A stretch of DNA of 64,000 nt from Marinospirillum alkalitolerans (GCF_045055655.1 NZ_JBANFI010000005.1:124001-188000), one strand, 5' to 3'. Numbered from the stretch's first letter, positions 1 to 8,773 are shown. Numbers and translations: made by a program. The notes: generated from the sequence alone by a model not told the origin.

Positions 1-2
1 TC

Positions 3-977
3 AAGGCGCAGGAATCAGGTTTGTTTGCCAGCAGTGAAGTCGAGCACCTCACTCTGGCTATCCAGGACTATCTGAGCTGGCACTACCCCAAAGCTGAGTC
101 TTTACTGGCTGCGTGGCAGGCTTGGGATGAAGTGCTGTGCTTGCAAGGTGATGAGCGCCCCTTGGCGGCAGAGCTGGCTTGGCATCGGCAAGATCCAGGC
201 AGCCTGTTTCACTTTGTGGATTGGAAGCGGCCACCCGCGCGCTTGGTGGAGCCAGGTCGTCCGGTCAGCGAAACCGAGCTGGCGCTGTTGAATCTGGTGG
301 GGCCGTTGACGGGGATTCACTGGTCGTGGCCCGAGCGGCTGCCGAGTGAGCCAGCACAAGAGCTGCGTCAGCTCTTGCAAGAAACGCATCTCTTTCATAG
401 TCCTGAAGATTTAAAAGACTACTTGCAACACCTGTATGCCGCCGGAGATCGTCAGGAGTATCTGGTCGCCTTCTCGATTTTTACGCTGCATCCTGAGCGC
501 TTGGATCAAGAGCTTGAGCTGCAAGAGCAGGATGAGGCGCGCGATGAAGAGCAGGAAACCTATTATCAGCGTCTGCTGCGCGTCAAACACAATACCCTGG
601 GTGTGAATGATGTTGATCTCTGTGCCTGGGATCTGGTGCAGCTGATCGATCTGGCTGTAGCGGGTTATCAACTGGGTTGGCTGAACCAGCAGGAATTGGC
701 CGAGTGGCTTGAAAAAACGCAGCAGCTGTTAACGCGCAGCTATCACGGCTGGAGCGATTTTGCTGGTGCCTTGTTGGCTGGCTACAACTTCTTTATGAAT
801 GAAGGGCCGCAAAGAGGCGAGCTGCTTGAAGTCTTCAGTCAACGCCTGCTGGGCCTGCTGATTGCTGTTCCACCGCAAGCTGGGCTCTGGTCAACCCTGC
901 ACTGGCCGGGCGCACCAGCGCGGCGCTGGCAGGATACCAGTCATAGTCATCTGCCGCCCAAAAAGCGCCTGCATTAG
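3..977 (+). CDS. DUF1266 domain protein, 5' end probably outside the window
   Basis: The reading frame is open to the left edge, so the gene probably begins upstream; a TTG at 21 is the first possible start inside the window. The visible 325 codons are rich in Leu, Gln and Glu. The C-terminal half has the pattern I associate with DUF1266 (E. coli YbeR/YbeU type): an AWDLVQLIDLA helix, a GYQLGWL segment and then Y-x-x-W-x-D-F. No catalytic motif, signal peptide or membrane segment is visible, so it looks like a soluble cytoplasmic protein of unknown function. Its last codons form one arm of a hairpin that acts as terminator for the convergent yqjG. The family assignment is from the conserved pattern only. 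Confidence 0.7.
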   Translation, partial: KAQESGLFASSEVEHLTLAIQDYLSWHYPKAESLLAAWQAWDEVLCLQGDERPLAAELAWHRQDPGSLFHFVDWKRPPARLVEPGRPVSETELALLNLVGPLTGIHWSWPERLPSEPAQELRQLLQETHLFHSPEDLKDYLQHLYAAGDRQEYLVAFSIFTLHPERLDQELELQEQDEARDEEQETYYQRLLRVKHNTLGVNDVDLCAWDLVQLIDLAVAGYQLGWLNQQELAEWLEKTQQLLTRSYHGWSDFAGALLAGYNFFMNEGPQRGELLEVFSQRLLGLLIAVPPQAGLWSTLHWPGAPARRWQDTSHSHLPPKKRLH

Positions 978-984
978 AGGCGCT
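960..984 (-). terminator. Rho-independent terminator of yqjG
   Basis: Inverted repeat AGCGCCT/AGGCGCT (964-970 and 978-984) with a 7-base loop. On the minus strand it is followed by five T (960-964). It lies 25 bases beyond the yqjG stop and overlaps the end of the plus-strand DUF1266 gene. Confidence 0.75.
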
Positions 985-1008
985 GGGTTGTTGATCAACA
1001 AACTGCCG

Positions 1009-2019
1009 TCACCAAGCCGCTGACCCAGTCGGCGGCTGTGATGGCAAGGTTTCGCGGCCATGAGGGGCCAGTAGATCTAAGTCTGGCCCTTTCGGGACCA
1101 CTTGAGTCGGATTGATCTGTGTATGGCTCTGGTAGTAGTGGCCTTTGATATGCGCAAAGTTCACTGTCTGCGCGATGCCCGGCCATTGGTAGAGCTCCCT
1201 TAAATAGCCAAAGAGGGCGGGATAGTCAGCAATGCGGCGCAGGTTGCACTTAAAATGGCCAACATAGACCGCATCAAAGCGAATCAGTGTCGTCCACAAA
1301 CGCCAGTCTGCTTCGGTGATCTGCGGGCCGCAGAGGTAGCGCTGCTGGCTGAGTAGGTTCTCTAGCGCATCCAGTTCTGCAAACAAAGGCTGCACGGCCT
1401 CTTCATAGGCTTCTTGTGTGGTCGCAAAGCCAGCACGATAAACCCCATTGTTAATGCGCTCGTAAACACGCGTGTTCATCGCATCGATCTGCTCGCGTAA
1501 AGCCAGCGGATAATAATCTCCCTCGTGGGCACCAAGATGATCAAAGACGGAGTTGAACATCCGAATGATCTCGGCTGATTCATTGCTGACTGGGCGCTGC
1601 TGCTTTTTATCCCATAGCAGTGGCACCGTGACGCGGCCGCTATACTGGGGCTCTGCCTGGGTGTAGAGCTGGTGCAGATAGTCAGCGCCAAAAAGCGGAT
1701 CGGCGACGACGCCCGGCCCAGCTTGAAAAGTCCAGCCCTGCTCGCGCATCAACCAATGCACGACAGAGACATCGATCATCTTCTCGAGTCCTTTAAGCTG
1801 GCGAAAAATCAGCGTGCGATGCGCCCAAGGACAGGCCAGAGAAATATAGAGGTGATAACGCCCCGCTTCGGCCTGAAATCCAGCATCACCACTGGGACCG
1901 GCTTGACCATCTGGGGTAATCCAGTGGCGAAACTGGCTGGTAGAGCGAATAAAGCGCCCTTGATGGCTTGCTGTGTCATACCACTGGTCTTGCCACTGCC
2001 CATCGACTAATAAACCCAT
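1009..2019 (-). CDS. yqjG: Glutathionyl-hydroquinone reductase (Xi-class glutathione transferase)
   Basis: 336 residues, the usual length for the YqjG/ECM4 family. These enzymes reduce glutathionyl-hydroquinones, using a cysteine and glutathione, to free hydroquinones in the cytoplasm. The catalytic CPWA motif is at about residues 63-66, and the thioredoxin-like half continues with TVPLLWD and SNES, the glutathione-contacting segment. The C-terminal helical GST domain carries the Y and W rich segments typical of the Xi class. The ATG start is preceded by AGAGGAG at suitable spacing. The gene is transcribed alone, toward a terminator at 960-984. The family call is firm; the natural substrate here is not known. 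Confidence 0.93.
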   Translation of the reverse strand: MGLLVDGQWQDQWYDTASHQGRFIRSTSQFRHWITPDGQAGPSGDAGFQAEAGRYHLYISLACPWAHRTLIFRQLKGLEKMIDVSVVHWLMREQGWTFQAGPGVVADPLFGADYLHQLYTQAEPQYSGRVTVPLLWDKKQQRPVSNESAEIIRMFNSVFDHLGAHEGDYYPLALREQIDAMNTRVYERINNGVYRAGFATTQEAYEEAVQPLFAELDALENLLSQQRYLCGPQITEADWRLWTTLIRFDAVYVGHFKCNLRRIADYPALFGYLRELYQWPGIAQTVNFAHIKGHYYQSHTQINPTQVVPKGPDLDLLAPHGRETLPSQPPTGSAAW

Positions 2020-2403
2020 TGGCTGCTCCTCTCAAATTGTCAGGCGTCAGATCAAACCACTGTAAAGCGCGCATCCAGCGGGTGCAAGCGCATGGTCTTG
2101 ATGAGGCCGGATACCTCCGTTGGGCTGCTTGAGGTATGATGAGTGCCTAATACTGTGGGAGATCAGCCAGTTGATCTCTCGGAAGCCTCTGATTAACTAC
2201 TGCGCTTGGTCATGCTGCGTTGAAATTGGGTCTCAAAATGCTCATTTACTCCGTGTAAACTCCGCTTTTTCGATCAATTTCGCCCTGCGACCTACATGGA
2301 TGTAGGAAGTGCAGCCATTCGTCTGGAACGAATGCTGCCCTGACCTGTGCTCGTGACGTTGATCAGAGGTTCCCTCGGTTTTTCTATTGATAAAAGAGAT
2401 GTC
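2020..2403. other. Intergenic region between yqjG and rluF
   Basis: 384 bases without a convincing gene. The left 160 bases should hold the divergent promoter of yqjG, but no clear -35/-10 pair stands out. The right half is the 193-bp repeat at 2181-2373, which ends 30 bases before the rluF start, so rluF transcription must begin inside or just after it. Confidence 0.6.
2181..2373 (+). repeat. MITE/REP-like dispersed repeat, full-length copy
   Basis: The element is bounded by imperfect terminal inverted repeats, GGAAGCCTCTGATTAAC at the left and GTTGATCAGAGGTTCC at the right. The interior has further self-complementary stretches, such as CATTTAC near GTAAA and GACCTACAT near ATGTAGG. It contains no open frame of note. 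Three shorter relatives sit at 4857-4911, 45212-45295 and 58403-58480; they keep the ends and the TGCGCTTGGTCATGCTGCG-like left arm but lack most of the centre. This is the longest copy in the window. Confidence 0.75.
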
Positions 2404-3330
2404 ATGAGTGCCTCCCAGGTGAGATTAAATAAATGGATCAGTGAAACCGGCCTCTGCTCACGTCGTGAGGCTGATCGCTTGATCGAAGAGGGTGTGGTGA
2501 AGGTGAACGGGCGCGTTGCCGATATGGGCGTGCGTGTGAGTGCGGAAGATGAGGTGCGGGTGCGTGGCAAGGCACTGCGCGCCAAGCCGCCAGCTGTTTA
2601 TCTGGCCTATAACAAGCCAGTGGGCATCACCTGTACGACAGACCCAGAAGTCCCTGAGAATATCGTGGATGCGGTGGGCTATAAGAAAGGGCGCATTTTT
2701 CCGATAGGCCGCCTTGATAAGCCCTCGGAAGGCTTGATTTTTCTGACCAATGACGGAGATATCGTCAATAAGATTTTGCGTGCAGGGAATGCGCATGAAA
2801 AAGAGTATGTCGTTGAAGTCGATCGCCCTTTTGATACGGCCTTTTTACAGCGTATGGCGGCAGGTGTGCCGATTCTGGGTCAAGTGACCCAGCCTTGCCA
2901 GATTCGGGCTTTGGGGCCGCAGCGTTTCAATATTATTTTGACTCAGGGCTTGAATCGTCAAATTCGTCGCATGACCGAGTTTCTTGGTTATCAGGTCACG
3001 CGTCTGAAGCGGGTGCGGATTATGAATGTCAGTCTGGGCGGCTTAAAACCCGGCCAGTGGCGGCTGCTCAATCAGCAAGAGATGGCGCAGATCGAACAGA
3101 TGCTGCATGACTCCAGCAAAACAGAAGAAGCCAGTCAGCGGATCGATGCGCCTCAAAAATCAGCTGCAAAGGCTGTTCAAAAGAAAGCGCGGGTATTGGC
3201 GTCAAAAGGTGGCTCAAAGCCCGCTGCGCGCGGTAGCAGCCACCCCTCTCAAGAGCGTGGCCGTAGCCAGCCTAGCGTCAAAAAAAGTAAAAAAGGGAAG
3301 AAAAGACAGACTTCGATCAAGCGTGCTTAG
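2404..3330 (+). CDS. rluF: 23S rRNA pseudouridine(2604) synthase RluF
   Basis: 308 residues from the ATG at 2404, chosen because MSASQVRLNKWISETG matches the usual N-terminus and an AAAAGAG element precedes it; the frame is open further upstream but runs into the repeat. An S4 RNA-binding domain (about residues 5-65, CSRREADRLIEEG) is followed by the RsuA/RluF catalytic domain. GRLDKPSEGLIFLTNDG holds the catalytic aspartate and GLNRQIRRM the second conserved motif. RluF converts U2604 (and U2605 in a mutant context in E. coli) in 23S rRNA. The last 60 residues are a Lys/Ser/Ala-rich basic tail, probably disordered and RNA-binding, as in other RluF proteins. Confidence 0.92.
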   Translation: MSASQVRLNKWISETGLCSRREADRLIEEGVVKVNGRVADMGVRVSAEDEVRVRGKALRAKPPAVYLAYNKPVGITCTTDPEVPENIVDAVGYKKGRIFPIGRLDKPSEGLIFLTNDGDIVNKILRAGNAHEKEYVVEVDRPFDTAFLQRMAAGVPILGQVTQPCQIRALGPQRFNIILTQGLNRQIRRMTEFLGYQVTRLKRVRIMNVSLGGLKPGQWRLLNQQEMAQIEQMLHDSSKTEEASQRIDAPQKSAAKAVQKKARVLASKGGSKPAARGSSHPSQERGRSQPSVKKSKKGKKRQTSIKRA

Positions 3331-3467
3331 TCGGCTTTTGAGCACAATGATCGGCACTGGGCTTTTGCTTCTATACTGTGAAGAACGGCACTGAAAGGCT
3401 GCACCCTAGGTGTGATCAGATCAGTCAGATGCAAGCTCACTTTTTCAATGCAAAGCAGGTGAAGACC

Positions 3468-4835
3468 ATGGCCACAACTGCACTTTCTCGCTTAGATCAG
3501 GCTCTTTTATGGCTTGAAGGGCTACAACAGGCGGAAGATGCCTGCTTTATGCTTGAGGTTGAACCCGGGCAGGCCTTGCGCGTGGTGGCCACCAATCCGG
3601 CCTTTGATCTGGCACTGGATGTGCCTGTGGGCAGCTTGCACGGTCAGCCTTTGCAAGCTTGCCTGCCGCCTAAAATGCTGGCCGAGCTGGAGGAGCGTTT
3701 TAAGCTCTGTGCCGAGACAGGTGAGGCCCAGGAGTATGATCTTCAAACCAGCCAGCGCCGCTCGATAGCAGAGCCCTCTGCTTTGGCGCATCCCGGAACG
3801 CCAGAGCGCATCAATACGCGTCTGGCCCCGATCAAGGATGAACAAGGTCAGGTGACCCATCTGCTCGGCATTTCGCGTGTGGTGACTGATCGACGCTTAG
3901 AAGAGGCTTATAAAGAGCGCTGGTATAAGCTGACCCATCAATTACCTGGTATTCCCTTTGAGCTGCATCAAGAAAAAGACCGGCCATTAAGGCTATCTTT
4001 GGTCGGCCCCAAGTTAAGCTTTATTTTAGGGATATCTTTACAGGAAGTCCGGCAGCAGCTGAGTTGTTTTTTTGAGCGCATACACCCGGATGATATGCTG
4101 CCGTTGCAGCAAAAAGCACTGCAAGCCTCCCAGCAACTGGCTGATTTGAAAACCGCCTTTCGCTATCGCCATCCAGATCAGGCCACCCGCTGGCTGCAGG
4201 TGCACGCCACTCCTGAGCCTGATGCCGAGGGGGGCTGGATCTGGTATGGCTACTTGACTGATGTTACACAACACTATGATCAGCAAGCGAATTTGAAATA
4301 CTTGGCAACACATGATGCATTGACAGGTCTCCCTAATCGCAGTTTATTCTTGGAGACTTTAGAGCAGGCACTGGCTGCTGCGGCAGATGATCAGACGGCG
4401 TTGGCTTTACTGTTTATTGATCTGGACAAGTTTAAGCCGATTAATGATGAGCTGGGCCACAAGGCCGGTGATCGTGTGTTAAAAGAAATCGCCGGTCGGA
4501 TGCGAGAGCTACTCTGTGCTGGTGATTTGCTGGCGCGCCTCGGTGGAGATGAATTTGTCATCCTGATGACCAGCCGCAAGTTAGATCGGGTTGAAATTCA
4601 AGCGCTGGATTTGGCCGAGCAGGTGATCCAGCGGATTAGTCAGCCGCTCTTTTTTCGCCATGGTGAGCAGCGTCATATCGGTGCCAGTATCGGGATCAGT
4701 CTTTATCCGCAGCATGCACAGGATGCCGATGCTTTGATTGTGATGAGTGATGATGCCATGTATGCCGCCAAGCATGCTGGACGCGGGCGCGCCTGCTTAG
4801 CTTCTTCCGCCCATCAGATAAAAAGTAAGCCCTAG
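3468..4835 (+). CDS. PAS-PAS-GGDEF diguanylate cyclase
   Basis: 455 residues from ATG 3468, which has AGGTGAAG just upstream; the frame extends 30 codons further but that stretch looks non-coding. Two PAS-like domains (about 20-145 and 155-272, the latter with IHPDD and WYGYLTDVTQ) precede a GGDEF domain (about 285-445) with DALTGLPNR, the metal-binding FIDLDKFKPIND and an intact RLGGDEF. It should make c-di-GMP from two GTP in the cytoplasm. The inhibitory I-site, normally RxxD five residues before GGDEF, reads CAGD, so product inhibition is probably lost. No membrane segment or EAL domain is present. The dual-domain protein 120 bases downstream is a likely functional partner. Confidence 0.9.
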   Translation: MATTALSRLDQALLWLEGLQQAEDACFMLEVEPGQALRVVATNPAFDLALDVPVGSLHGQPLQACLPPKMLAELEERFKLCAETGEAQEYDLQTSQRRSIAEPSALAHPGTPERINTRLAPIKDEQGQVTHLLGISRVVTDRRLEEAYKERWYKLTHQLPGIPFELHQEKDRPLRLSLVGPKLSFILGISLQEVRQQLSCFFERIHPDDMLPLQQKALQASQQLADLKTAFRYRHPDQATRWLQVHATPEPDAEGGWIWYGYLTDVTQHYDQQANLKYLATHDALTGLPNRSLFLETLEQALAAAADDQTALALLFIDLDKFKPINDELGHKAGDRVLKEIAGRMRELLCAGDLLARLGGDEFVILMTSRKLDRVEIQALDLAEQVIQRISQPLFFRHGEQRHIGASIGISLYPQHAQDADALIVMSDDAMYAAKHAGRGRACLASSAHQIKSKP

Positions 4836-4856
4836 CGTCGCTGCTGATCCAGTGAA

Positions 4857-4911
4857 GGAACCTCTGCTCAACCCAGCATCAACAAGCGCAATAGTTCTCC
4901 AGAGGCTTCTT
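4857..4911 (-). repeat. Short degenerate copy of the dispersed repeat
   Basis: About 55 bases. On the minus strand it reads GAAGCCTCTG, then TTGCGCTTG, and ends GCAGAGGTTCC. These are the ends and left arm of the 2181-2373 element without its centre. It starts 22 bases after the stop of the upstream diguanylate cyclase gene. Confidence 0.55.
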
Positions 4912-4954
4912 AGTCACCAGGCCGTCTCTGTTTTGATATCAACAGGTAACCACC

Positions 4955-7015
4955 TTGACACAACTGGATTTAAGCCGCCAGCAGGCGATTCTTGAAGCTT
5001 CACAAGAAATGATTGTGACCATCTCACCCAGTGAGCGTTTGCTCTATCTGAATCTGGCTGGGCGACAGATGTTGGCGATTCCAGATCAGGTGGCATTAGA
5101 TGAGCAGCCTTTTTTTGTGCAGTCCTTCCATAGTGCTGCTCAGTATCGGCAGCTAAAAGAAGAGGTTTTTCCTGCGCTGCTGGCGGGGGCAGGTCGTTGG
5201 CAAGGTGAGCTGGAGCTGCGCAATCTCAGCGGGCAAAAGCTGCCGGTACGGGCCACGATTATTGCGCATCGGGACGAGCAAGGGCAGATCCTCTGGCTGA
5301 CGGGCATCATGCGTGACGTGAGCCGCCATAAACAGTTGGAAACCCAGCAACGTCTGGCGATGCGTGTGTTTGAAAATACCATTGAAGGCATTATCGTCAC
5401 GGATGCCGACGCGCGGATTCAGCAGGTCAATCAGGCCTTTTGCGATATTACCGGTTATAGCGCACTCGAGGTGATTGGCAAAACGCCCAAGATCCTGCGC
5501 TCTGAACTCCATGATCGCGACTTTTATCAAGCTATGTGGCACAGCATTGCTGAGCAAGATCGTTGGCAGGGCGAAGTCTGGAATCGGCGCAAGGACGGCA
5601 GTGTGTTCTTGGAATGGCTGTCGATCAACTGCGTGCGCAATGCACAGGGCGAGATCGAAAACTACATCTCCATTTTTCATGATTTGACTGAACTGCGCGC
5701 CAAGGAAGCCAAAATAGAGCATCTGGCCAGCCATGATCCATTGACCGGCTTAGGCAATCGCCGTTTGTTGGATCAGCGTATGAATCATGCTATTCGTCAT
5801 GCGCGCGCCTATCAACAGGGCTTGGCCTTGCTGGCGATCGATCTTGGGCATATTCAGCTTTTGAATGAAAGCCTGGGTTATAACTGGTGTGATCGCTTTA
5901 TTCGTGAGCAAAGCCAGCGCTTAAAGCTGATTGCAGATCCTACAGCCACGCTGGTGCGTATCGGTTCAGATGAGTTTGCTCTGCTATTGGAAAATGGCGC
6001 CTCTACCCATGAACTCAGCCAGCTGGCGCAGCAGATTAAAGAAGCGCTTCAGCAAGAAGTGGTGCTGGATCAGCATCGCATCGTGATGAGCCCCTCCATC
6101 GGTATTGCTCTTTATCCTCAGGATGCCTTGCATGCTGAGGGTTTGCTGATCAATGCGCAGGCTGCCTTGCTTGATGCCAAGGAAGTCGGGCGCGACACCT
6201 TCCGTTTTTTTGATCAGCAGATGAGCCGCGAGGCGCGTGATCGCCTCAAGCTTGAGCAGGCACTGCGTCACGCTATTTTAGGCGGAGGCCTGAGTCTGCA
6301 TTATCAGCCGAAAATACATCTGCACAGCGGGCAGGTTTCTGGTGCTGAGGCACTGCTGCGCTGGGAGCACCCTGAGCTGGGTGTTTTATCGCCGGGTGTC
6401 TTTATTCCCTTGGCAGAAACATCAGGTTTGATTGTGGAGATCGGGGCTTGGGTGCTGCGTGAAGCCTGCACCCACTTGCGGGCCTGGCGTGAGCAGGGCT
6501 TGGCTTGTCCACGGGTGGCCGTGAATCTGGCCGTGCAGCAACTGGATCAGGCTGGTTTTGCCCACTGGTTAGAAGCCTTACTCGAAGACTACCAGCTCAG
6601 TGTGGATGATCTGGAATTAGAAATCACAGAAACCAGCCTGATGAAAAACGAGAAGCGCGCCCTGGCTTGTCTGGCTGAGCTGCGTAGTAAGGGCTTTCAT
6701 ATCGCGCTGGATGATTTTGGGACAGGCTATTCGAGTCTGTCTTATTTGCGTAAGCTGCCGCTAACGACCTTAAAGATCGATCGCTCCTTTATCTTGGATA
6801 TGAGTGAAGATCCTGCCAGTCTCAGTATTGTTAAAACCATCGTACAGCTGGCGCAGAACCTAGGCTTGGGCTTGGTGGCCGAGGGGGTGGAAAATGCAGC
6901 CCAAGCCGAGCAGCTCATCGCGCTGGGTTGCCCCTTGGCGCAGGGGTTTTATTTCCATAAGCCTTTGCATCAACAAGCTTTTGAAGCCTTATTAATCGCT
7001 GGCACACCAGTATAA
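4955..7015 (+). CDS. PAS-PAS-GGDEF(degenerate)-EAL c-di-GMP phosphodiesterase
   Basis: 686 residues. An in-frame stop at 4934-4936 limits the start to TTG 4955, preceded by AGGTAA; the next ATG would cost 19 residues. Two PAS domains (about 1-120 and 130-250) are followed by a GGDEF-like domain (about 255-415) whose signature reads GSDEF and whose FxDLDxFK motif reads AIDLGHIQ, so cyclase activity is doubtful. The EAL domain (about 425-675) is complete: EALLRW, AVNLAVQQLD, ELEITETSL, DDFGTGYSS, KIDRSF and VAEGVEN. It should hydrolyse c-di-GMP to pGpG, with the degenerate GGDEF perhaps binding GTP as a regulator. No membrane segments are seen. Confidence 0.9.
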   Translation: MTQLDLSRQQAILEASQEMIVTISPSERLLYLNLAGRQMLAIPDQVALDEQPFFVQSFHSAAQYRQLKEEVFPALLAGAGRWQGELELRNLSGQKLPVRATIIAHRDEQGQILWLTGIMRDVSRHKQLETQQRLAMRVFENTIEGIIVTDADARIQQVNQAFCDITGYSALEVIGKTPKILRSELHDRDFYQAMWHSIAEQDRWQGEVWNRRKDGSVFLEWLSINCVRNAQGEIENYISIFHDLTELRAKEAKIEHLASHDPLTGLGNRRLLDQRMNHAIRHARAYQQGLALLAIDLGHIQLLNESLGYNWCDRFIREQSQRLKLIADPTATLVRIGSDEFALLLENGASTHELSQLAQQIKEALQQEVVLDQHRIVMSPSIGIALYPQDALHAEGLLINAQAALLDAKEVGRDTFRFFDQQMSREARDRLKLEQALRHAILGGGLSLHYQPKIHLHSGQVSGAEALLRWEHPELGVLSPGVFIPLAETSGLIVEIGAWVLREACTHLRAWREQGLACPRVAVNLAVQQLDQAGFAHWLEALLEDYQLSVDDLELEITETSLMKNEKRALACLAELRSKGFHIALDDFGTGYSSLSYLRKLPLTTLKIDRSFILDMSEDPASLSIVKTIVQLAQNLGLGLVAEGVENAAQAEQLIALGCPLAQGFYFHKPLHQQAFEALLIAGTPV

Positions 7016-7087
7016 GACTTGCTCTTGCGCGCGTTTTTGCCGCATTATGTAGCAATCTTTCTCATTTAACCTGGCTGGTGGCCTTGG

Positions 7088-8773
7088 ATGCGCCTGAAAT
7101 CTGATTCTTCTTCTCCACCTTTTTCCTCTGGTGTCTCGCGTCGTCAATTCCTTGGATTATCTGGTGCGCTGGCTGCGGCAAGCTGGCTCAGTGGTTGTGC
7201 AGTTTCTGGCGCTCGTCCTGTGCCGGCCGCTGGACAAGTACAACTGCTGTTTTATGCCGATACCTTGGCCCAGTGGTTGCCCAGCTGGGTGCACCCGCGT
7301 GCAACGCACCTTGGGCCGATGGCACTGCTTGGCCAAGCGCCCTATATCACCGAAGAAGATCGTCTAACGGCTTTAGGGCTGACTGCTGAAGACAGATCGG
7401 CTGCTTGGCTCACCGCAGGTGCGGCCCGCCAGCAACCCCAGCAGATGGGCGGCTATGCACGCTTGGCGCAGGCCTTAGAGGATCAGCGTCAGCAGCATCA
7501 AGGCCCGACAGTGACGCTGGAAGCCGGTCAGTGCTGGACAGGCAGCGGATTGGCGCAGCTCAGTGAAGGGCGCCACGGGCCAGAATCCAGCCACTGGTTA
7601 GGTGCAGATCTGCGTTTAGCCAGTGATGAAGCCCAGCGCTGGCCGGCACGTTGGCCGCAGATGAAGCGTGATTTTGGTCGTCCGATTCTGGATGCTGAGC
7701 AGCCGTTTACTCTGCTCAATGCCCAGGGTCTGCAACTGGGTGTGTTGGGGATCGCCGATCCCTGGCGGACAGGTCAGGCGCAGCAATCCGGCTGGAGCGC
7801 TGAACAGTGGGCGTTGCAGATTCAGCAGCAGATTAACCTCTATCGTCAGCAGGCAGATCTATTGCTGCTGGTCACGGATGCCGGCACTAATCCCAGTTTA
7901 TGGTTGGCGCAGCAGCTCAGCGGGGCGGCGATGCTATTCAGCGCTGGCGGTCAGGATCTCTGGCCGGAGCCTCTGTTGCCAGCCTCAGGTGCTGCTGCCT
8001 TGCCTGTGTGCTGTGCCGGTCAGCTGGGGCAAGGCTATTTTGCCGTGGATTTTTATGTTGAAGCGGGGCAGTGGCGCTATCAAGGTGGGTTTCAACCACT
8101 TCTTGCAGAGCAACCAGAAGCGCCAGCAGTGCAGCGGCGGATCGCCCAGCTACGGGCACCCTATGGCCGTTGGCTGGATGAGCCTTTGGCCACCAGCCCG
8201 AACTGGTTATATCGTCAGGCTACGCTCGCAGGGAGCTGGGATGCGTTGATCGCGGCTGCATTGGCGTCTACAGGGGCACGTCTGACCTTGGCGCCCGGTG
8301 TGCGTACTGGTTTGGCCTTGCCGCCGGATCATCCTATTACGCGTGAGCATCTGTTGAGTCTGACAGCGGGATTGAATGCGCCGGTCTTTAAACTGCCGGC
8401 CACCCAAGCCCAGCTGCGCGCGCGTTTAGAAGCGGGTGCAGATGAGTTGATTGGCGAGAGCTGGTGGTTGCATTCAAGTCGGGATCTGCCGCGTTTGAGT
8501 GGTAGCCACTATGTCTTGCGCTATCAGGCCGCGCTGGGACAGCGGGTCGCTGATCTGGAGTGGCCAAGTTCCACCACCCGCGCTCAACTCGACACGGCGG
8601 GCTGGTCGCCGAGTTATCAGGGTGAAGGCCCGCCCTTGTGGCAGTTGATGGAAGGCTGGTTGCGTCAGCGCCCAGCCAGTTGGACGCTGCCTCAGATGGA
8701 GCAGCCGAGTCTGGCTTTTGTTGAAGGCCATCCCGGTTGGCATCCTGAGGCCACCGCAGCAGGTGCGCTGTGA
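7088..8773 (+). CDS. Tat-exported SoxB-like lipoprotein lacking the metal site; first gene of the T2SS operon
   Basis: 561 residues. The N-terminus has a twin-arginine signal (SRRQFLG, Arg18-Arg19) ending in a lipobox LSGC with Cys37, so it should be folded in the cytoplasm and then anchored in the envelope. The body follows the thiosulfohydrolase SoxB from end to end: MGGYARLAQAL, WTGSG, RAPYGRWLDEPLA, SWDALIAAAL, LAPGVRTGLALP, ITREHLLSLTA. The di-metal ligands of SoxB are nearly all gone: DxH is DTL (58-60), GGD is AGQ (146-148), SHNG is TDAG (263-266) and GHTHD is GGQDL (287-291). Hydrolase activity is therefore unlikely. No other sox genes are near. The last codons overlap the GTG start of gspC by 4 bases, so it is co-translated with the secretion system. 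A structural or accessory T2SS role is inference. Confidence 0.8.
   Translation: MRLKSDSSSPPFSSGVSRRQFLGLSGALAAASWLSGCAVSGARPVPAAGQVQLLFYADTLAQWLPSWVHPRATHLGPMALLGQAPYITEEDRLTALGLTAEDRSAAWLTAGAARQQPQQMGGYARLAQALEDQRQQHQGPTVTLEAGQCWTGSGLAQLSEGRHGPESSHWLGADLRLASDEAQRWPARWPQMKRDFGRPILDAEQPFTLLNAQGLQLGVLGIADPWRTGQAQQSGWSAEQWALQIQQQINLYRQQADLLLLVTDAGTNPSLWLAQQLSGAAMLFSAGGQDLWPEPLLPASGAAALPVCCAGQLGQGYFAVDFYVEAGQWRYQGGFQPLLAEQPEAPAVQRRIAQLRAPYGRWLDEPLATSPNWLYRQATLAGSWDALIAAALASTGARLTLAPGVRTGLALPPDHPITREHLLSLTAGLNAPVFKLPATQAQLRARLEAGADELIGESWWLHSSRDLPRLSGSHYVLRYQAALGQRVADLEWPSSTTRAQLDTAGWSPSYQGEGPPLWQLMEGWLRQRPASWTLPQMEQPSLAFVEGHPGWHPEATAAGAL

Noticed and set aside
3107..3394. 95-residue plus-strand frame overlapping the rluF 3' end
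   Set aside because: It lies in another frame of the Lys-rich rluF tail and has no homology pattern.
5153..5734. 193-residue frame antisense to the GGDEF-EAL gene
   Set aside because: It lies wholly inside the PAS region of the plus-strand gene and shows no family pattern.
7088..8773. Annotating this gene as an active thiosulfohydrolase SoxB
   Set aside because: Almost all metal-ligand motifs are missing and no sox genes are nearby, so only SoxB-like is supported.
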